Shown here piece after piece: positions 59,234-64,000 of a stretch of 64,000 nt of DNA. Both the position numbers and the translations under genes were made by a program. Each line of letters begins with the position of its first letter. The stretch's first letter is position 1. The notes under the pieces are model-generated. The model was not told the origin of the DNA and searched no databases. It saw only the letters and a program-made list of their open reading frames with translations. Source of the stretch: Andrena cerasifolii (taxonomy: Eukaryota; Arthropoda; Insecta; Hymenoptera; Andrenidae); contig NC_135126.1 in assembly GCF_050908995.1 (NCBI RefSeq), forward strand, positions 2,604,001-2,668,000. The letters are read 5' to 3'.

Positions 59234-61861
59234 CTACACGGCGCAGGCACAACGGGCGGGGCAGCAAGAAAGAATAGACGTCGTCGTGGGCACTCTTTAT
59301 AATTCATTCGCTACGCTTTAACCCAGCTAGCTGGCAGGGGCGCAAGTGTTGGCCACGTAGCACTTCGGTTTGAACAAAGCTGCTCAGCGAGACGCACTCG
59401 CTTCGCCGAGATTTTCAACGTCGATGATCCGGAATTCAGCGCGCAGTAAAAATACGCGTCCACGTAGGTGAGAAATGTAGCGTAACTTTGAACGCCGCCT
59501 TAGCAATCAATCGTCGCACCTTTAAACGTATTTATAGCCCCGCCAATCTTTTTACGCGCTCATTAATCGGTCGCCGACCATCGTTTCCTACATTCCCCGT
59601 CCACTTCTCTACCCGTTTTCAGCCCTCCGTCATCTTCTGTTCCAGATAAATGTCACAAAGGAGCGCGGAACGTGAACGACACGAGGGCGGGCAAGAAAAC
59701 TCCAGAGTCACCGGGAGAAATGGGTAAAAATAGAGGATCGTTAATTTTATGCCCGAGAACAAGTGCCGCCGTGTCCCCACTCGTCTCTGGCTCGCGTGCA
59801 CGCGAAACTTCCACCCTTTAGTTCAGCAAGAAAATGCAAGACGCGGCTCGCCTTTAAAGTTTCTCTAATGAAACGCGATTCGTCGGAGCTACTTCGCCAC
59901 GAGTGCTTCGGGGAGGTGATGCGAGGGCTGGCTTTAAAGGGACGCGCCGACTGCACGGGCGTCTGAGATATCGTCGTGTTAACCCCTTAGCTGCGAAAGG
60001 TACATATTACATGTGATTATTAAAGAGCTGCCACCTTCCGTCATGAACATTTGCTAATTCTCTAATATTCGTTAAAACGCTGAAATGTCGGCTTAATCAA
60101 CGACGACTGTTTCCGTTTACAATTTGGAATCGAGTGTTAGAATTTTGGCCAGTTGACGTTCCACATTCAAACTTGATTCTAACAGATTTCGGTCCATCAA
60201 TATCACAGTGTCCCCGGGTTTGCAATATCCGCCACAGTATATGTGCAACATGCTGCAGATTTATAAGGGGTATATGGACGATTTAACTGTGTGGGAACTG
60301 TGTGCATAGTATCGGCTGGTAGAACTTATTGAAGGGAGCAGAAATGTCACGGTGAACGTCTGTGAGGAAATTAATACAGAGATATTCCGTTTTTTATTTC
60401 GCGAGGCTGAGGGGAATTAATTAATTCTTCGATAAAATAGAAATCTTTCGCTTAATACACGACGAGGAGTTTCCTAAAAATTGCGCTTATTTCTGGATAA
60501 ATGTCCTAAAATAAGAATTAATATCGTTTCGATAAAAGCAATTATTTTATGAGTAATTAGCATTTTGCCCAGCTATCTCATTTTCGCCCTTAATAAAATT
60601 ACGGACCATGAGTCACCCTCCATAGAAAGGTTCTATCTTGTTAACCTATTTCAGACATTAATATCGAAATTCTGAAAAATTTAATCGATATCGGTACATG
60701 TGTGCACAGATTAACAATAGATTTGAATTGTTACAACAACTTGGAGTAGTCTGATAGGATAATAACCCAGAACCTTGGAATAAAAAAGAGTGCTCTTAGC
60801 AAAATATTCATATCTTAATTTGTGAAAGCAGAATATTAATGCAATAACTACACAAGGCTGCATTTCAATAAAGACGGATTCACAACCCCGAGTCATAACT
60901 TTATCGTTACGGTAACGTCATCAAAATCTGTCTTATCAGCCGTCCGCGAACGTATTACTGGCTTTATCAAAATCTGGCAGTACAGGACACAAGGGAAACC
61001 TTGGCGAATTCACTGCTCGGAACTTTATGGCGTGAATTTTGTTTTATTAAAGTCGTAAAAGGTTTGCCGTCGCACACGGCAGAGACAGGATTAAGCCGAG
61101 TTAGAATTGACCACATTTACGAGCCAAGAAAAATATGTCTGACAGAATTTCGAATAATGTTCTAGTATTGAAACAAGTGATAGGTTAAAACTGTAAAAAA
61201 AAGTGAAAATTTGTAACATCAGCGATAATATTAACAAGGTTTCCTTAGGATGTAGATAGCTTAAAGCATTTTGTTTGTAGGTAAAAGTTTAAAACTCCCA
61301 GCTGAACAATTTAATAACTGTTTAAAATTAGCAAAGTATTACGGCCAAAGGCTAATAACAATTTTATTCACAGTTTGAAACATTCACTGCAAGCATCCTG
61401 CAAACTTTCGTGGTGCGATCGAATTTCTTATAGAAGTTGTTTGCAGAAACGCTTAAAAGCGTGCAGTTTAAAAAACGAAATCGATTAAAAGCGAAGGACG
61501 TTTTAACGAAGTAACTTTAATGCACAGTGATCGGTAATAGCGACACATTGTCAATAATACAGTACACGTTTGCGGATCTGGGACACTTCTTTCAAAGATA
61601 TAAATACACCCTTTGGGCACAATGCAGTGAACCGTGAAATTTCGTGCCCCTTGCGTGAAATTTCCAGACGAAACTAATTTCTACGCCACAGGGATATTAA
61701 TACGAAGTTATTGCCGAGCAGAAGTGTTAATTTACAGCAACAGGATATTACTTGGATTTTCGTACGTTTGATGACGGAACTACTGTGAATTTACACGCGC
61801 AATAAATCTTAATGAACTAAATTATCCTTGTTCGTTTTGACACAGGTGTAATTACAGAATC
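59234..61861. other. CpG-rich 59300-59970, then AT-rich DNA
   Basis: The CpG-rich part lies upstream of the candidate first coding exon and could hold 5' UTR or promoter sequence; no motif decides this. Opposite-strand frames at 59747-59966 mirror each other. Confidence 0.4.
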
Positions 61862-62575
61862 TTAAGGGGGAACACCACTGTGACGGCCGGAAAAGTAAGC
61901 CATTCTTAAGAATTTTTTTCCAGCAATAATATACAGTTTTCATAGAAAATTTTGATTACCTACCTTTAGTACGCTGTCTTAAGCGACTATACAGAAAAAA
62001 ATAAATAGGAAAACATGCATAAATTTTAATATATTAATTAATCTTCTAGATCCCCCACGCGAGCTGGTCGAAGGTGTAACTATGGAACAGCAGGTCCGAA
62101 ATCAAATTTCTTTTTTTTTTTATAAACTATACGAGTGTAGTTTCCGTTGTACGTACCGATTTCTTAAACAAATTATTTTTGTAAAAATGGCGCGCCTTAG
62201 AAGAAAAGTTTCGAAAATCCGCGAATAAGATGGACAGCTTTTCGCGCGTATTTAAAAAAATTTGTTTGCAATCAAAGAATCCGTACGTTCAACGGAAACT
62301 ACACTCATATAGTTTATAAAAAAAAAATGAAATTTAATTTCGGACCTGCTGTTCCATAGTCACACCTTCGACTAGCTCGCGTGGAGGGTTTAGAAGATTA
62401 ATTAATATATTAAAATTTATGGATGTTTTTCTATTTATTTTTTTTTGTACATTCTCGTAAGACAGCATACTAAAGGTAGGTAATAACATTTTTTTTGAAA
62501 ACTGTATATTATTCCTGAAAAAAATTCTTAAAAATGGCTTACTTTTCCGGTCGTCACAGTGGTGTTACCCCTTAA
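61862..62575. mobile_element. TTAA-flanked inverted-repeat element, 714 bp
   Basis: TTAA-GGGGGAACACCACTGTGA and CGGCCGGAAAAGTAAGCC are inverted at the right end, and pairing runs through most of the length (GCTGGTCGAAGGTGTAACTA with GTCACACCTTCGACTAGC). Confidence 0.88.
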
Positions 62576-64000
62576 GCAGAAAACCGATGCTTGCATTCTG
62601 CACGACATTTTCTCCGTTAAAGTACCTGGCCAAGTTTTGCAATAAAGAGTTTAACCAGGAATTTCGACGATATTAATGCGACGGATTAAATAGAACACAC
62701 GGTGGAGAACGACAATTGAAATTCGATAGAAGGGGAAGCATTTTATAACGACTTCTGTACAATAATCACGACTGCATCGTGAAGTTAATCCTGGATCCCA
62801 GTTCCCATTAAACTTCGCCACATTCTTGCGAAACTTGCAAATTCCGGGGCCGGAGCTGCCTTCAATTCGAGCCGAAAACTTTGTGGCAATTTAAAGGAAC
62901 ATCCCTCGAAATAAATCAACGGTATCTTCGCTCCGCAAAATCGCGAGCATTATCGATATGCAAATTTCTGCATACAGAGAATTGCACAGGCAACTGCACC
63001 AGACGTGGCTGATATTGCGTATATATGTAAATCGAGAAACCGTGTTCTACATATCCCCTGTTGATTTTTTGCCCCGTGTCGGACGCATTCTACCATCTGC
63101 GCGATAACGTCCGCTGCTACGTAAAATGTGTCAAGTGTCCACTACTGAACCGTGAATGTTTACGCTAAAAGGCGACCCGAAATTCCAGGTTTCACGCATG
63201 GACAAAGTGCCCGACCTTATTCAGTTTCATTATCACTGTTTTCCATTACCCCTGAAATAACAAAAATAATTTCCTTAAAGCTCCATCACCCGGCTCGACT
63301 CGGTTAATAATAATATTTACTCAGAAATTAACAATTAACCACCACTGATAGATACCTCGACACGTACACCCGTTGCAGTTTTCAAAGAAACACCCTCACA
63401 CATCCTTGCGCCATGTTTCCTTTCCCCCTGCTCCCCTAATGATCGATTTAGCTACTAATGATTCTTCTCCAAGGCCTGCCCCTTTCCACTTCGAAATTGT
63501 TAGCGAGGGGAGGAAGAACAGCTATGCGAAATGATGTTACCGTCCCGTGTTTCAACCATGGAACCCTTCATAGGGCAGCTCATGAATAATTAATTCGCAA
63601 CTGTGTCTTTTTCCTTCGCGGAAGGGTGCTAAGTCATAGAATATTTCGAGCGCAAAATTCCAGCCAAGTTCCGTGGATACACCCGCGAGTAATTTTCCGA
63701 AAGGACAGAAGCGGTGTACCGCGTTCTAGCAACCGTTCTTCGTCACTTCCGGGATGTTATACAAAGCCGCCTATCGATCGGCGGCTCTCCTGTCTTCTAT
63801 CGGCGCCGGCACAGGTTGGAGTGTATGTCTCGGTGCACACAGACCGCGGGCGAGGATCGAATAATCGATCGTAATTGTCCGTGGCTTAATGAAACGTGGC
63901 GTATTAAACGTCTTGGCGGAATCAGCGCCGAGCGTTCTCGCAAGTCGCGCGAGCTTATCGCGGTCAACCCTGTTTGATCGCATTAGACGTTCCCGCGCCG
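62576..64000. other. nothing recognised; CpG-rich at the end
   Basis: Overlapping frames on both strands at 63626-63983 follow the GC-rich composition. No domain. Confidence 0.45.

Noticed and set aside
1..64000. CRISPR arrays, rRNA, tRNA genes, bacterial operons
   Set aside because: No regularly spaced direct repeats with unique spacers, no rRNA-like blocks, and no tRNA B-box with matching stems were noticed. The one tRNA match is an 18-base complement serving as a primer site.

Overview
This is a eukaryotic nuclear window, most likely from an insect and possibly a hymenopteran (inference). It is AT-rich, has no open reading frame of gene length, shows short exons between introns of more than 10 kb, and is dense in non-autonomous DNA transposons. 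CpG is not visibly depleted in unique sequence. No bacterial operon, CRISPR array, rRNA or convincing tRNA gene was seen.

One protein-coding gene can be supported, on the minus strand. Two internal exons (44623-44943 and 30499-30635) have good splice sites and join in the same phase. They encode an acidic, Glu/Ser/Lys-rich region, a canonical calmodulin-binding IQ motif, and a second degenerate IQ-like motif. This resembles neuromodulin/GAP-43-like proteins, of which Drosophila igloo is the insect example. A third candidate exon at 59154-59233 begins with ATG one base after a strong acceptor and ends in the phase needed to join 44943. If it is real, the visible gene spans about 29 kb with introns of about 14 kb. 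No downstream exon carrying its stop codon was identified. A separate weak candidate for a terminal exon, with a membrane-spanning segment and poly(A) signal, lies at 10589-10784 (minus).

The rest is mostly intron and intergenic DNA filled with transposons. Four structural classes are visible. (1) TTAA-flanked elements beginning GGGG (Kolobok- or piggyBac-like), mostly full-length inverted repeats: 15459, 45159, 45882, 49345, 50935, 56031 and 61862, with partial copies at 5450, 11062, 37330 and 40180. (2) TA-flanked elements with G-rich ends and many copies of an element-specific short phrase: 2903, 31003, 31319, 33554, 38783 and 43221, with a degenerate copy at 26392. Two of these keep decayed pogo-type transposase coding, which identifies the class. 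(3) hAT-like elements with 8-bp target duplications: 6558, 7985, 37986 and 58131. (4) Other foldbacks at 21703, 40180, 47613 and 57826, plus an LTR-retrotransposon fragment pair at 52923-53470 whose primer-binding site matches tRNA-Trp.

Nested and abutting insertions, a chimeric element, a tandem duplication of a transposon end, and conserved cores shared between otherwise different elements are the most interesting structures. Remaining stretches look like ordinary unique non-coding DNA; the open frames in them show no family signature or splice support.
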